The translations under genes and the position numbers were made by a program. A stretch of DNA of 64,000 bases. Source: Streptomyces rubiginosohelvolus. GTDB taxonomy: Bacteria > Actinomycetota > Actinomycetes > Streptomycetales > Streptomycetaceae. Shown here piece by piece: positions 35,139 to 43,495 of the stretch. Numbering within the stretch: position 1 is the first letter of the stretch; each line of letters starts with the position of its first letter. The DNA lies in NCBI RefSeq assembly GCF_014649875.1, contig NZ_BMTW01000022.1, forward strand, positions 1 through 64,000, given 5' to 3'. The notes below the pieces were generated by a model. The model was not told the DNA's origin and did no database searches. It worked only from the letters and a program-made list of their open reading frames with translations.

Positions 35139-35924
35139 ATGCGCCAGCGCCCCATCGGCACCGCCACCCGCGGGACCACCAACCCGAACCGGCTGCGGCG
35201 CATGGACCGCTGGATCGCCGACGTACACGGCCCCGCCCTGCGCCGCGCCGGGACGCCGGTGGCCGTCGATCTCGGGTACGGGGCGGCCCCCTGGACCGCG
35301 GTCGAGCTGCTGGCCCGACTCCGTACCGCCGAGCCGCGCACCGCCGTGGCGGGGATCGAGATCGACCCGGACCGGGTCGCGGCGGCGAAGCCGTACGAGC
35401 GGGAGGGGCTGACCTTCGTGCACGGGGGCTTCGAGGTGCCCCTGGCGGTGCGGCCCCTGCTCATCCGGGCGGCGAACGTGCTGCGCCAGTACGACGAGGA
35501 CCAGGTCGCCGAGGTCTGGGCGCGGCTGTGTTCCCGCCTCGACGCGGACGGGCTCCTGGTGGAGGGGACCTGCGACGAGATCGGCCGCCGGCACGTCTGG
35601 GTGGCGCTGGGGCCCGAGGGGCCGCGCACGGTCACCTTCGCGACCCGGCTCGGCTCGCTGGAGCGCCCCTCGGACCTCGCGGAACGGCTGCCGAAGGCGC
35701 TGATCCACCGCAATGTGCCGGGCGAGCCGGTCCACGCGTTCCTGCGGGACTTCGACCGGGCGTGGGCGGCGGCCTCCCCGTACGCCTCGCTGGGTGCGCG
35801 GCAGCGCTGGATCGCCGCGGTGCGGGCGGTGGCGGCCGACTGGCCGGTGACGGACGGCGTGCGGCGGTGGCGGCAGGGCGAGATCACCGTGGAGTGGGAC
35901 GCGTTGCGGCCCGCCGGGCACTGA
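35139..35924 (+). CDS. Class I SAM-dependent methyltransferase
   Basis: A 261-residue protein, conserved beside mshA in Streptomyces. Motif I is VAVDLGYGAAPWTAVEL (D-L-G-Y-G), motif II GIEIDPDRVAAAKPY. Post-motif EVWARLCSRLDADGLLVEGTCDEIGRRHVWV follows. The N-terminal TRGTTNPNRLRRMDRWI is characteristic. Substrate unknown. ATG 35139 chosen; the longer frame begins inside the mshA promoter. Confidence 0.83.
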   Translation: MRQRPIGTATRGTTNPNRLRRMDRWIADVHGPALRRAGTPVAVDLGYGAAPWTAVELLARLRTAEPRTAVAGIEIDPDRVAAAKPYEREGLTFVHGGFEVPLAVRPLLIRAANVLRQYDEDQVAEVWARLCSRLDADGLLVEGTCDEIGRRHVWVALGPEGPRTVTFATRLGSLERPSDLAERLPKALIHRNVPGEPVHAFLRDFDRAWAAASPYASLGARQRWIAAVRAVAADWPVTDGVRRWRQGEITVEWDALRPAGH

Positions 35925-36141
35925 ACTCTTCCCCGATCGGGCAGAGATCGCCCGCTCCGGGAACGCCGCGGGGGCATCGTTCGTCCCTGTGGGTGGGGAT
36001 GACGAAGTGGCCCTGTGCGGGCGCTATGTGACGTGCCGGGTGCCGTCGGCCTCTGTTGCTTTGGAGGACGACATGGCACGATCGCGACGTTGCCGAAAAG
36101 TTACTGACGGTAAGTCAGATATGCGCCCGGAGGGGGAGCTC

Positions 36142-37227
36142 GTGAACCGACGCCACTGCGCCACGGCCGCCATCACGCTGGTCTGTGCGCTGGCCCTGCT
36201 GACGTCCACGGGCCAGGCCTCGGCCGCCCCGGTTCCGGAGCCCTCGCCCTCCTCGTCCTCCGCCCCGGCCGGCGCGCCGCAGCGCTACTCCAACGCGGAC
36301 CTGGAGAAGGTCCGCGAGCAGATCGAGACGCTGTACCGGAAGGCGGGCGCGGCGACCGACGCGTACAACCTCGCCGAGGAGCAGACGAAGAAGCAGTCCG
36401 GCGAGATCGTGAAGCTGGCCAAGGCGATCGTCGACGGCCAGGCGCGTATCGCCGCGTTGAAGGACCGGGCCGGCGCCCAGGCCCGCGAGCAGTACCGCAA
36501 CGGCGGCCTGCCGCCCGGTGCGCAGCTCGCCCTGAGCAACGACCCGAAGCTCTTCCTGGACGGGATCAACAAGGTCCGCCAGGGCCAGCAGGCCTCCAAG
36601 TCGCTGCTGGCCGAGCTGAACCAGACGCAGCAGGACCTGGAGACGTACACCCAGGACGCCAGCGCCAACTGGGCGAAGCTGGAAGCGAACCGGGTCAAGC
36701 AGGCCAAGGCCAAGAAGAAGATCAACGCGCAGATCAAGGCGGCGGAGAAGCTCGAATCGCGGCTGGAGAAGAAGGAGCGCGACCGGCTGCGCCAGCTGGA
36801 GCAGGACGCGGCGAACGAGGCGCAGACCGCCTGGCTCTCCTCCGGCGCGATCAAGGACGTCAGCGGCGAGGCGAGCGAGGCCGGAGCGGCGGCGGTGGCC
36901 TTCGCGACGGCGCAGATCGGCAAGCCGTACGTCTGGGGGGCCGAGGGCCCCGGTTCGTTCGACTGCTCCGGCCTGACCTCCCAGGCCTGGCTGGCGGCGA
37001 AGCGGCCGATCCCGCGCACCTCGCAGGAGCAGTGGCGGCTGCTGCCGCGCATCGACGTCCAGGACATGCGCCCCGGCGACCTGATCATCTACCACGCCGA
37101 CGCCAGCCACGTCGGGATGTACGTCGGCGACGGCGCGATCGTCCACTCCCCGCGCCCCGGCCGCAACGTCACGCTGGCGGGCGCGGGCTCGATGAAGATC
37201 CTCGGCGTGGTCCGCCCGGACAAGTAG
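36142..37227 (+). CDS. Secreted NlpC/P60 peptidoglycan hydrolase
   Basis: A 361-residue exported D,L-endopeptidase. A signal peptide (RRHCATAAITLVCALALLTSTGQASA) is followed by a long coiled-coil (about 45-235), and an NlpC/P60 domain (about 255-355) with catalytic Cys in GSFDCSGLTSQAW, His in DASHVGMYVG and a third His in IVHSPRPG. The coiled coil is typical of the RipA/CwlO type, where it controls activity. GTG 36142 with GGAGGGGGAG gives a normal signal peptide; an alternative ATG at 36073 (GGAGG upstream) would add a 23-residue cytoplasmic leader. Confidence 0.9.
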   Translation: MNRRHCATAAITLVCALALLTSTGQASAAPVPEPSPSSSSAPAGAPQRYSNADLEKVREQIETLYRKAGAATDAYNLAEEQTKKQSGEIVKLAKAIVDGQARIAALKDRAGAQAREQYRNGGLPPGAQLALSNDPKLFLDGINKVRQGQQASKSLLAELNQTQQDLETYTQDASANWAKLEANRVKQAKAKKKINAQIKAAEKLESRLEKKERDRLRQLEQDAANEAQTAWLSSGAIKDVSGEASEAGAAAVAFATAQIGKPYVWGAEGPGSFDCSGLTSQAWLAAKRPIPRTSQEQWRLLPRIDVQDMRPGDLIIYHADASHVGMYVGDGAIVHSPRPGRNVTLAGAGSMKILGVVRPDK

Positions 37228-37552
37228 GGGACCCACCGGACCGGCAGGGGCCCACCGGGGTGACCGGGGCCCACCGGGGCCCCCCGGGGTGACCGGGGTG
37301 ATCGGGGCCACGTGAGCGGGGCCACGCCGCCGTCCGTGGACGCGTGATGTTTGTCATGGGCGCTTCCGCCCCGTACAGCCGCCCATCGCGCCGGATCCGT
37401 GTCGGGACGCGGCTTATGACGGCGCATATGACAGGGGCCGATCCCCGCGCGCCATTCCGTTCCCCCACCGCGGACCGCTATCGTCCCCGACTGGCGGATC
37501 GTCGATCGTCGACCCGCCGCGCCCTCGGGGGGAGGGAAGGAAACCAGAACCG
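37228..37552. repeat. Intergenic G/C repeats
   Basis: About 325 bp with no gene. From 37230 to 37312 the motif CCACCGGGGTGACCGGGG recurs in full or part four to five times. The rest, with a lower-GC patch at 37320-37450, presumably contains the phosphatase promoter. Confidence 0.6.
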
Positions 37553-38902
37553 ATGCCCGTACCCGTACCGCAGCAGCGCTCCGTGCCCGCTGCGGAGACC
37601 TCCCACGGCGACCTCACCCTGCTGGTGATCGAGGACGACCCGGCGGGCACCACCATCACCGTCCCCGAGCTCTCGGCAGCGGCCGGGACCCGGGTCCGTA
37701 TCCGTACCGCCCGCAACCTCACCGAGGCGGCGCGGCTGCTCACCGACGACGTCGACTGCATCCTGCTGGACCTGGCCCTGCCGGTGGCGGGCTCCGACAG
37801 CGGCTCCGGCGACGGCCCCGCCCCCGGCCGGGCCGACGAGCTGGCGGCCCTCACCCACATCCTCCGCATCGCCCCGCTGCACGCGGTCCTGGCGCTGACC
37901 GCCGAGGACGACACGGAGCTGGCGGCCGAGGCGGTACGCGTCGGGGCGCAGGACTACCTCTTCCGGGGCGAGCTGGACGCGCGCGTCCTGAGCCGCGCCA
38001 TCCGGTACGCCGTGGAGCGCAAGCGCGCCGACCTGGCCCAGTACCAGCTGACCGAGTCCCGGCTGCGCGCCCAGGAGAACGCCCGCCTGGAACGCGGCCT
38101 GCTCCCCACCCCGCTGCTGGACGGCTCCGGCCTGAGCTTCGCCGCCCGCTACCGCCCCGGGCGCAGCCGCGCGCTCCTCGGCGGCGACTTCTACGACGTC
38201 GTCCGCACCCCGGACGGCACGGTGCACGCGATGATCGGCGACGTCTGCGGCCACGGCCCGGACGAGGCGGCGCTCGGCGTCGAGCTGCGGATCGCCTGGC
38301 GGGCGCTGACCCTGGCCGGGCTGTGCGGGGACGAGCTGCTCTCCACGCTCCAGCAGGTGCTGGAGCACGAGCGGCAGAGCGAGGAGATCTTCGCGACGCT
38401 GTGCACCGTCGACATCGCGCCCGACGGGCGGCGGGCCGGGCTCTGCCTGGCCGGACACCCCGCGCCGCTGCTCGCCCGCCACGGCCGGCCGGCCCGGCTG
38501 CTCCCGTACGAGGACGGCGGCCCGGCCCTGGGGCTGCTGCCGCGCGCCCGCTGGCCGCGCCGCCAGGTCGAGCTGGGCGCCGCCTGGAGCCTGATGATGT
38601 ACACCGACGGGCTCATCGAGGGACGGGTGGGGACCGGCGGCAGCGAGCGGCTCGGCCAGGACGGCATGGTCGCGATGGTCAACGGCCGGCTGGACGAGGG
38701 CCTGGCGGGCGAGGAGCTGCTGGAGGCGGCGGTCGCCGAGGTGCGGGAGCTGAACGGCGGTGAGCTGACCGACGACGTGGCGGTCCTGCTGCTGGGCCGC
38801 GATCCGGAGCGGATACGACGAGGGGGCGGCAGCGCACCGCGCTCCCGCCCCGCTTCACCCGTCGTCGCACGCCCCCTGGGCGTTCAGCGACCGCCGTTGT
38901 AG
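37553..38902 (+). CDS. Receiver-domain PP2C (SpoIIE) phosphatase
   Basis: A 449-residue response regulator whose output is a phosphatase. The receiver domain (about 20-155) has acidic pair EDD, phospho-acceptor Asp in CILLDLALP, conserved Thr in ALTAED, but the usual Lys after beta-5 is replaced (YLFRGEL). A short coiled coil precedes the SpoIIE domain (about 190-415) with GGDFYDV, IGDVCGHG, TDGLIEG and DDVAVLL. It is of the RssB/PP2C type and should act on a STAS protein encoded elsewhere. The last about 30 residues are basic and disordered. Confidence 0.92.
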   Translation: MPVPVPQQRSVPAAETSHGDLTLLVIEDDPAGTTITVPELSAAAGTRVRIRTARNLTEAARLLTDDVDCILLDLALPVAGSDSGSGDGPAPGRADELAALTHILRIAPLHAVLALTAEDDTELAAEAVRVGAQDYLFRGELDARVLSRAIRYAVERKRADLAQYQLTESRLRAQENARLERGLLPTPLLDGSGLSFAARYRPGRSRALLGGDFYDVVRTPDGTVHAMIGDVCGHGPDEAALGVELRIAWRALTLAGLCGDELLSTLQQVLEHERQSEEIFATLCTVDIAPDGRRAGLCLAGHPAPLLARHGRPARLLPYEDGGPALGLLPRARWPRRQVELGAAWSLMMYTDGLIEGRVGTGGSERLGQDGMVAMVNGRLDEGLAGEELLEAAVAEVRELNGGELTDDVAVLLLGRDPERIRRGGGSAPRSRPASPVVARPLGVQRPPL

Positions 38903-39219
38903 GGACCGTACGGGCCGTCGCTGCTGGAGCCGCCGCGGCGACCGCCGCCGCCCGAGACCGCCTTGAGCGCGGGGCGCACGTCGACCATGAACACGATCGA
39001 CGCGACGACGCCCGCGAGCTGCAGGAACAGCATCGGGATGAGCAGGTTCACGGCGACGGCGATGCCGAGAATGATCAGCCAGAACGACTTCTTCTTCTTG
39101 TCGGCGGCACGGTAGGCGTCCTCACGGGCGGTCGCCGCGAAGACGAACGCGACCACGGCCAGCACCAGCATCGCCAGATAGAGCAGCTGGAGGAGTGAGC
39201 CGAATGCTGAGAGCAACAT
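38884..39219 (-). CDS. DUF2516 membrane protein
   Basis: A 111-residue protein with two or three membrane helices (LLYLAMLVLAVVAFVFAA; FWLIILGIAVAVNLLIPMLFLQLAGVVASIVFMVDVRPAL split in two) linked by a Lys-rich loop ADKKKKS. The Gly/Arg/Ser-rich C-tail is disordered. It matches the actinobacterial DUF2516 family; function unknown. It overlaps the convergent phosphatase gene by 19 bp. Confidence 0.85.
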   Translation of the reverse strand: MLLSAFGSLLQLLYLAMLVLAVVAFVFAATAREDAYRAADKKKKSFWLIILGIAVAVNLLIPMLFLQLAGVVASIVFMVDVRPALKAVSGGGGRRGGSSSDGPYGPYNGGR

Positions 39220-39358
39220 GCTGTGTACCGCCTAGTGAGTGGATGAGCGCCCTGCGGCCGGGAGGGCCAAGGTACCGGGACAACGAACCGGCCACCCCTA
39301 AAGGTGCCCGCCCCGCGTCCCGGTCACGCGTACCGCGTCGGGCAAGGACCCGTGCGGG

Positions 39359-40060
39359 TCACTTGCCGTCGGCCGGCGGGGTCTTCCTGGCCGCGGGCTT
39401 GCGGGGCGCGGGCGTCTTCTTGGCGGGCGCGGCCTTGGCCTCGGCGGACTTCACCGAAGCGGCGGGCGCGGCCTTCGTCGCGGCGGGCTTGGCCGGGGCG
39501 GCCTTCACGGAGCCCCCGGCGGCCGGCGTGCTCTTGGCCGCGCTCTTCGGGGCGGGCTTGGCCGCGGCGGCCTTGGAGGGGGCGGGCTTGGGAGCGGCCT
39601 TCGGCTCGGCCTCGACGACGGCGGCGATCTCGACGATCTCGTCGGCCGTCTCCCCGCGCCAGGTCCGTACGGTCTGCTCGCCGTGCTCGGCGACCTTCTC
39701 GTACGCCTCACGGGCCTTGATCGCGTACTCGGCGGCCACGCCCACACTGCGGAGCGCCAGGTCCTGAGCGTTCTCGCCGAGCTTCTTCAGATCGGCGGCG
39801 TCGAACGAGCCGAAGACCTCGGTGACCTTCGCCTGCACGGTGGCCTGGGCCTCCTTGGCCTGCGTGGTCACCTTCTCCTGCACGGCCTTGGGGTCGGTGT
39901 TGCGCACGGCGTCGATCCGCTCGGGCGCCTCGGCCCGCAGCTGCTCGATCAGCGCCGGCACCTTGCGCGCCTGCTGGACGGCCAGGTCGGCCGTACCGGC
40001 GGCGAAGTAGAGGGGGGTGGGGTCGGTGAGGGTCTTGCGCAGGTCATCGGTGATGGCCAT
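39359..40060 (-). CDS. HbhA-like heparin-binding/lipid-binding protein
   Basis: A 233-residue protein with a helical N-terminal domain (MAITDDLRKTLTDPTPLYFAAGTADLAVQQ...) and coiled coil to about 150, then a Lys/Ala/Pro repetitive tail (KPAPSKAAAAKPAPKS). This matches mycobacterial heparin-binding haemagglutinin HbhA in order and composition. In Streptomyces its role is not established; membrane or polar growth association is likely. The XRE gene lies just upstream on the same strand. Confidence 0.85.
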   Translation of the reverse strand: MAITDDLRKTLTDPTPLYFAAGTADLAVQQARKVPALIEQLRAEAPERIDAVRNTDPKAVQEKVTTQAKEAQATVQAKVTEVFGSFDAADLKKLGENAQDLALRSVGVAAEYAIKAREAYEKVAEHGEQTVRTWRGETADEIVEIAAVVEAEPKAAPKPAPSKAAAAKPAPKSAAKSTPAAGGSVKAAPAKPAATKAAPAASVKSAEAKAAPAKKTPAPRKPAARKTPPADGK

Positions 40061-40095
40061 GACTGTGGTCCTCCCGGATCACTCGGAACCAGCTG

Positions 40096-40581
40096 CTAGC
40101 TGTGAGGGTCGTGGTCTTTGGTGGTGCCCGTACCGGCGTCGTCGCCGTTACGGGTCCCGGCATCGCCGTCCGCACCGGTGTCGGTGTCCGCTGTCACGCC
40201 ATCGGCGGAGCCGGCGTCCGCGTCGGGCCCGGGCGCGAATCCGTTCTCGCGGCGGAAGGAGTCGTAGATCTGCAGCAGAACGTTCTTCTGCCGCTCGTTG
40301 ATCGACGGATCGGCCAGAATGACCGCCCGCGTCTCCAGCTCCTCCCGCTCCCGCTCGTCGAGGATCCCCGCACGGACGTACAGGGTCTCGGCCGAGATCC
40401 GCAGCGCCTTGGCGACCTGCTGGAGCACGTCCGCGCTGGGCTTCCGCAGACCGCGCTCGATCTGGCTGAGATACGGGTTCGACACCCCGGTGGCATCGGC
40501 GAGCTGCCGCAGCGAGAGCTGCGCTGCACGGCGCTGCTCCCGCAGGTACTCACCGAGATTGCCGACGTTGAGTGATGCCAT
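40096..40581 (-). CDS. XRE/HTH_31 family transcriptional regulator
   Basis: A 161-residue regulator. The HTH (about 9-65) reads LREQRRAAQLSLRQLADATG and SNPYLSQIERGLRKPS. A helical segment (LYVRAGILDEREREEL...) follows and a Thr/Asp/Gly-rich tail of about 40 residues ends the protein. ATG 40581 is chosen. It is upstream of hbhA with a 36-bp gap. A perfect palindrome at 40608-40635 overlaps its probable promoter, fitting autoregulation. Confidence 0.88.
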   Translation of the reverse strand: MASLNVGNLGEYLREQRRAAQLSLRQLADATGVSNPYLSQIERGLRKPSADVLQQVAKALRISAETLYVRAGILDEREREELETRAVILADPSINERQKNVLLQIYDSFRRENGFAPGPDADAGSADGVTADTDTGADGDAGTRNGDDAGTGTTKDHDPHS

Positions 40582-40607
40582 GACTCGATAGTGCAACACC
40601 TCTGCTA

Positions 40608-40635
40608 ACTTTTGCAAGCAGGCGCTTGCAAAAGT
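40608..40635. promoter_or_regulatory. Perfect 12-bp inverted repeat upstream of the XRE gene
   Basis: ACTTTTGCAAGC (40608-40619), spacer AGGC, then GCTTGCAAAAGT (40624-40635). The arms are perfect and markedly AT-rich for this genome, 27 bp before the regulator ATG. It is a strong operator candidate for the XRE protein or a dimeric regulator elsewhere. Confidence 0.75.
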
Positions 40636-40710
40636 GTCGTGTGTCGCGGCGTGCGAATTCCCTACCCACCCGGCGGCTCGAAAAGACCAAGAAGCCCCAC
40701 ACGGGCGCGC

Positions 40711-41889
40711 TCAGGGTTCGAGCAGGAGCCCGAGTGCCCGCGCGAACTCCGCCGGCTCGGCGCTCGCGCCGAGGTGGTTGCCGGGCATGTCGATCAGAGG
40801 CAGCTCCAGAAGGCCGGCGAGCGCCCTGGTCGCCCGGCGCGCCATCTGGTGGTGGCTCAGCGAGCCGGCGCACAGCGTCAGCGGCACGCGGCGGACGGCC
40901 TCGACGTCGGGGGCGTAGAAGACCGTGGGGCCGGCCATCCGCCCCAGGAAGTAGCGGTTCTTGTCGAGTTCCTCGGCCGGCAGCGCGGGGAGCGCCATAG
41001 GCGCCGGAGGCTTCTCATCCGGTCCGGTGCGGTGAGCAGCGCCGCTGAGGTCGAAGAACTCCTGCACGGCCCGCTGAGGGTCGGCCTCCGCCACGCCGAA
41101 CGCCGCCGCGGCCCGGGCGGCCAGGTCAGGGTCATCGAGGAGCGACACCAGGGGCGGTTCGTGCAGGACGGCCCGGCCGACCATGCCGGGATGCCGTCTG
41201 CCCAGCTCCAGCAGCGTCACGGCGCCACCGCTGGTACCGGCGAACAGGGCGGGTCCGCCGGTGAACCTGTCGACCAGTGCGGCGAGATCCTCGGCCAGGA
41301 CCTCGGGCGTGGGTGCGGCCATCCCCGGGACGGCGCGGCTGTCACCGATACCGCGCGGGTCGTGGGTGACGACGGTGAACCTGCCCGCCAGTTCGTGCGC
41401 CAGCGCCGCGAAACCGGCCCGCCCGACGGGCGCGCCGACGAGGAACAGCAGCGGCCCGTCACCCTGAACGCCGAAGGCGATCGTGCAGTCGGGTCGTTCG
41501 AGGAGGTCCACCGGGCTCGTGATCCGGTCGCTGAAGTCCGCGATCTTCCGGGTGATGACGTCGAGCGCACGGTCCAGCTCCTCGCGCCGGTCGTGGATGC
41601 GACGGCGATGAGCCGTCAGCAGGTCCAACCGGAGCCCGGCCGGATCAGCCGCCTTGCCGTCGGCGCCGGTGAACTGCGCGATATCGGCCAGGGGCATCCC
41701 CGTCTCGCGGAGATGGACCAGCATGCGGATCAGCTCGACATCGGCCGTCGTGTACTGACGGCGTCCCGCACCGTCGCGCCGTGGAGACGGTACGACCCCC
41801 TGACGTTCGAAGTACCGCAACGTGTCGGGTTCCAGACCGATCGCGGCCGAGACCTCCGCGATACCGAACAGCTCATCTGCCTCACTCAT
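40711..41889 (-). CDS. MerR-family regulator fused to alpha/beta hydrolase
   Basis: A 392-residue two-domain protein. Residues about 8-80 form a MerR winged helix (FGIAEVSAAIGLEPDTLRYFERQGV), followed by a dimerising helix to about 125. Residues about 135-390 are an alpha/beta hydrolase: oxyanion-loop region FLVGAPVGRAGF, nucleophile elbow GTSGGAV, and C-terminal His in MPGNHLG. The catalytic set seems present, so ligand hydrolysis or sensing by the fused domain is plausible. It is divergent from another alpha/beta hydrolase at 42000, which it probably controls. Confidence 0.9.
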   Translation of the reverse strand: MSEADELFGIAEVSAAIGLEPDTLRYFERQGVVPSPRRDGAGRRQYTTADVELIRMLVHLRETGMPLADIAQFTGADGKAADPAGLRLDLLTAHRRRIHDRREELDRALDVITRKIADFSDRITSPVDLLERPDCTIAFGVQGDGPLLFLVGAPVGRAGFAALAHELAGRFTVVTHDPRGIGDSRAVPGMAAPTPEVLAEDLAALVDRFTGGPALFAGTSGGAVTLLELGRRHPGMVGRAVLHEPPLVSLLDDPDLAARAAAAFGVAEADPQRAVQEFFDLSGAAHRTGPDEKPPAPMALPALPAEELDKNRYFLGRMAGPTVFYAPDVEAVRRVPLTLCAGSLSHHQMARRATRALAGLLELPLIDMPGNHLGASAEPAEFARALGLLLEP

Positions 41890-41895
41890 GCCGCA

Positions 41896-41926
41896 AGCCT
41901 CGCCCCTGGACCTCGGTCCAGGTCAA
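41896..41926 (-). promoter_or_regulatory. MerR-type promoter/operator
   Basis: On the minus strand TTGACC (41926-41921) and GAGGCT (41901-41896) are separated by 19 bp, the long spacer typical of MerR-controlled promoters. The perfect dyad CCTGGACC-TC-GGTCCAGG (41905-41922) lies mostly within that spacer. The -10 is six bases from the ATG, suggesting a leaderless transcript. Confidence 0.75.
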
Positions 41927-41999
41927 GCGGGACGGAAGCCCGCGTCCCCGTCCCGTTCCTGGCCCTTGTCCCGAAGATCGTTCTGTTGGAGGCTGAAGC

Positions 42000-42854
42000 A
42001 TGCAGAATCCACCGACTTTCGTCCTCGTCCACGGCGCCTTCGCCACCTCGTTCTCCTTCGCGCCGCTCCAGGCCGAACTCGCCCTGCTCGGGCACCGATC
42101 GGCCGCGGTCGACCTTCCGGGGCACGGCTTCGGGGCCACGTACCCCGCCGCCTACCAGACACCCCAGGATCTCGGTGCGCTGGCCGCCGAGCCGGGGGCG
42201 ATCAAGGGCGTCACCCTCGCGGACAACGTGGCCCACGTGATCGAGGTCCTGGAACGGGCCAAACGGAACGGGCCCACGATCCTCGTCGCCCACAGCCGGG
42301 GCGGCATCACGGTCACCGCCGTCGCCAACGCCCGGCCGGACCTGATCGACCGGATCGTCTACGTCTCCGCCTGGTGCCCCGTCGATCTGGACGTGAACGA
42401 CTACTACGCCGAGCCGGAGATGGCCGATGTCGACGCGGGAGCCCTGGCCCTCGCGCTCGTCGGGAACCCTGCCGAACTCGGGCTGCTGCGGGTCAACTTC
42501 CGTACGGCCGACGCGGCTGCGCTCGCCGCCTTCAAGCACGCGTTCGCGGCCGACCTCACCGACGACGAGTTCCGGACCTTCCTCAACACCTTCCAGCCCG
42601 ACGAGAACCTCGACGTCGGTACGTCGGCCGACCGGGCGCAGGCCGCGACCTGGGGCCGGGTCCCCCGGACCTATGTGCGGCTGTCCGCCGACACCAGCCT
42701 TACGCCCGCCCTCCAGGACCGCATGATCCGCGAGGCCGACGCGCTCACGCCCGACAACCCCTTCGATGTCCGGACCCTCGAAGGCGGCCATCTGCGCTGG
42801 CTCGTCCGCCCGAAGCCGGCCGCCGAGCTGCTCGCCGGACTCGCCGGACTGTGA
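42000..42854 (+). CDS. Alpha/beta hydrolase
   Basis: A 284-residue hydrolase. FVLVHGAFATSFSF is the oxyanion-hole strand, LVAHSRGGITV the nucleophile elbow (Ser in HSRGG), and the final EGGHLRWLV supplies His. It belongs to the esterase/haloperoxidase-like (EstC/salicylate esterase) group. ATG 42000; its TGA overlaps the GTG of the HAD gene. The divergent MerR-hydrolase fusion probably regulates the operon. Confidence 0.88.
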   Translation: MQNPPTFVLVHGAFATSFSFAPLQAELALLGHRSAAVDLPGHGFGATYPAAYQTPQDLGALAAEPGAIKGVTLADNVAHVIEVLERAKRNGPTILVAHSRGGITVTAVANARPDLIDRIVYVSAWCPVDLDVNDYYAEPEMADVDAGALALALVGNPAELGLLRVNFRTADAAALAAFKHAFAADLTDDEFRTFLNTFQPDENLDVGTSADRAQAATWGRVPRTYVRLSADTSLTPALQDRMIREADALTPDNPFDVRTLEGGHLRWLVRPKPAAELLAGLAGL

Positions 42855-43495
42855 CACCCGCCCCCGCCGACCGCGCCTTCGACGCCGTGCTCTGCGACCT
42901 CGACAACGTCATCCGCTTCTACGACACCGCCCCGCTCGCCGCCCTGGAGCGGGCCGCCGGACTGCCGGAAGGCACCACGACGGACCTCGGCTACGCGCCC
43001 GAGACCGACCTCCCGCTGCTCCTCGGCCGGATCACCCCGGACGCCTGGGTGGAGTCCATCGCGGCCGGGCTCACGGAGCGGGTGGGCGCGGAGCGGGCCC
43101 ATGAGCTGGGGCGGGCGCTCGCGGACGCGCCGTTCCGGGCCGACGAGGAGGTGGTGTCGCTGCTGCGCCGGGCCAGGACCCACGTCCCGCTGGTCCTCGT
43201 CACCAATGCGACCCTCCAACTGGAGGCGGACCTGGCACTGTTGGGCCTGACCGATCTCGCCGACGCGGTCGTGAGCAGCGCGGTGGAGCAGGTGGCCAAG
43301 CCGGACCCGGCCATTTACCGCATCGCGGCCGCGCGGGCCGGCGTACCGGTGGAGCGGTGTCTGTTCGTGGACGACCGCCAGGAGAACACCGACGCGGCCG
43401 CCGCCCTCGGCATGACCACCGCTCTCTACCGCGAACCGGACGATCTGCGGCGGGCGTTGGGGGCCTGCGCCGAGGAGGCAGTCGTGGCCCCATGA
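42851..43495 (+). CDS. HAD family hydrolase
   Basis: A 214-residue HAD phosphatase/dehalogenase. Motif I is CDLDNVI (both Asp present), motif II LVTNAT, motif III Lys in VAKPDPAIY and motif IV FVDDRQEN. GTG 42851 overlaps the upstream hydrolase stop (GTGA), and its own stop overlaps the next gene (ATGA). Substrate unknown. Confidence 0.9.
   Translation: MTPAPADRAFDAVLCDLDNVIRFYDTAPLAALERAAGLPEGTTTDLGYAPETDLPLLLGRITPDAWVESIAAGLTERVGAERAHELGRALADAPFRADEEVVSLLRRARTHVPLVLVTNATLQLEADLALLGLTDLADAVVSSAVEQVAKPDPAIYRIAAARAGVPVERCLFVDDRQENTDAAAALGMTTALYREPDDLRRALGACAEEAVVAP

Noticed and set aside
35925..36141. Possible ydaO/c-di-AMP riboswitch before the NlpC/P60 gene
   Set aside because: Such riboswitches often precede cell-wall hydrolases in Streptomyces, but I could not find the conserved motif blocks in this leader.
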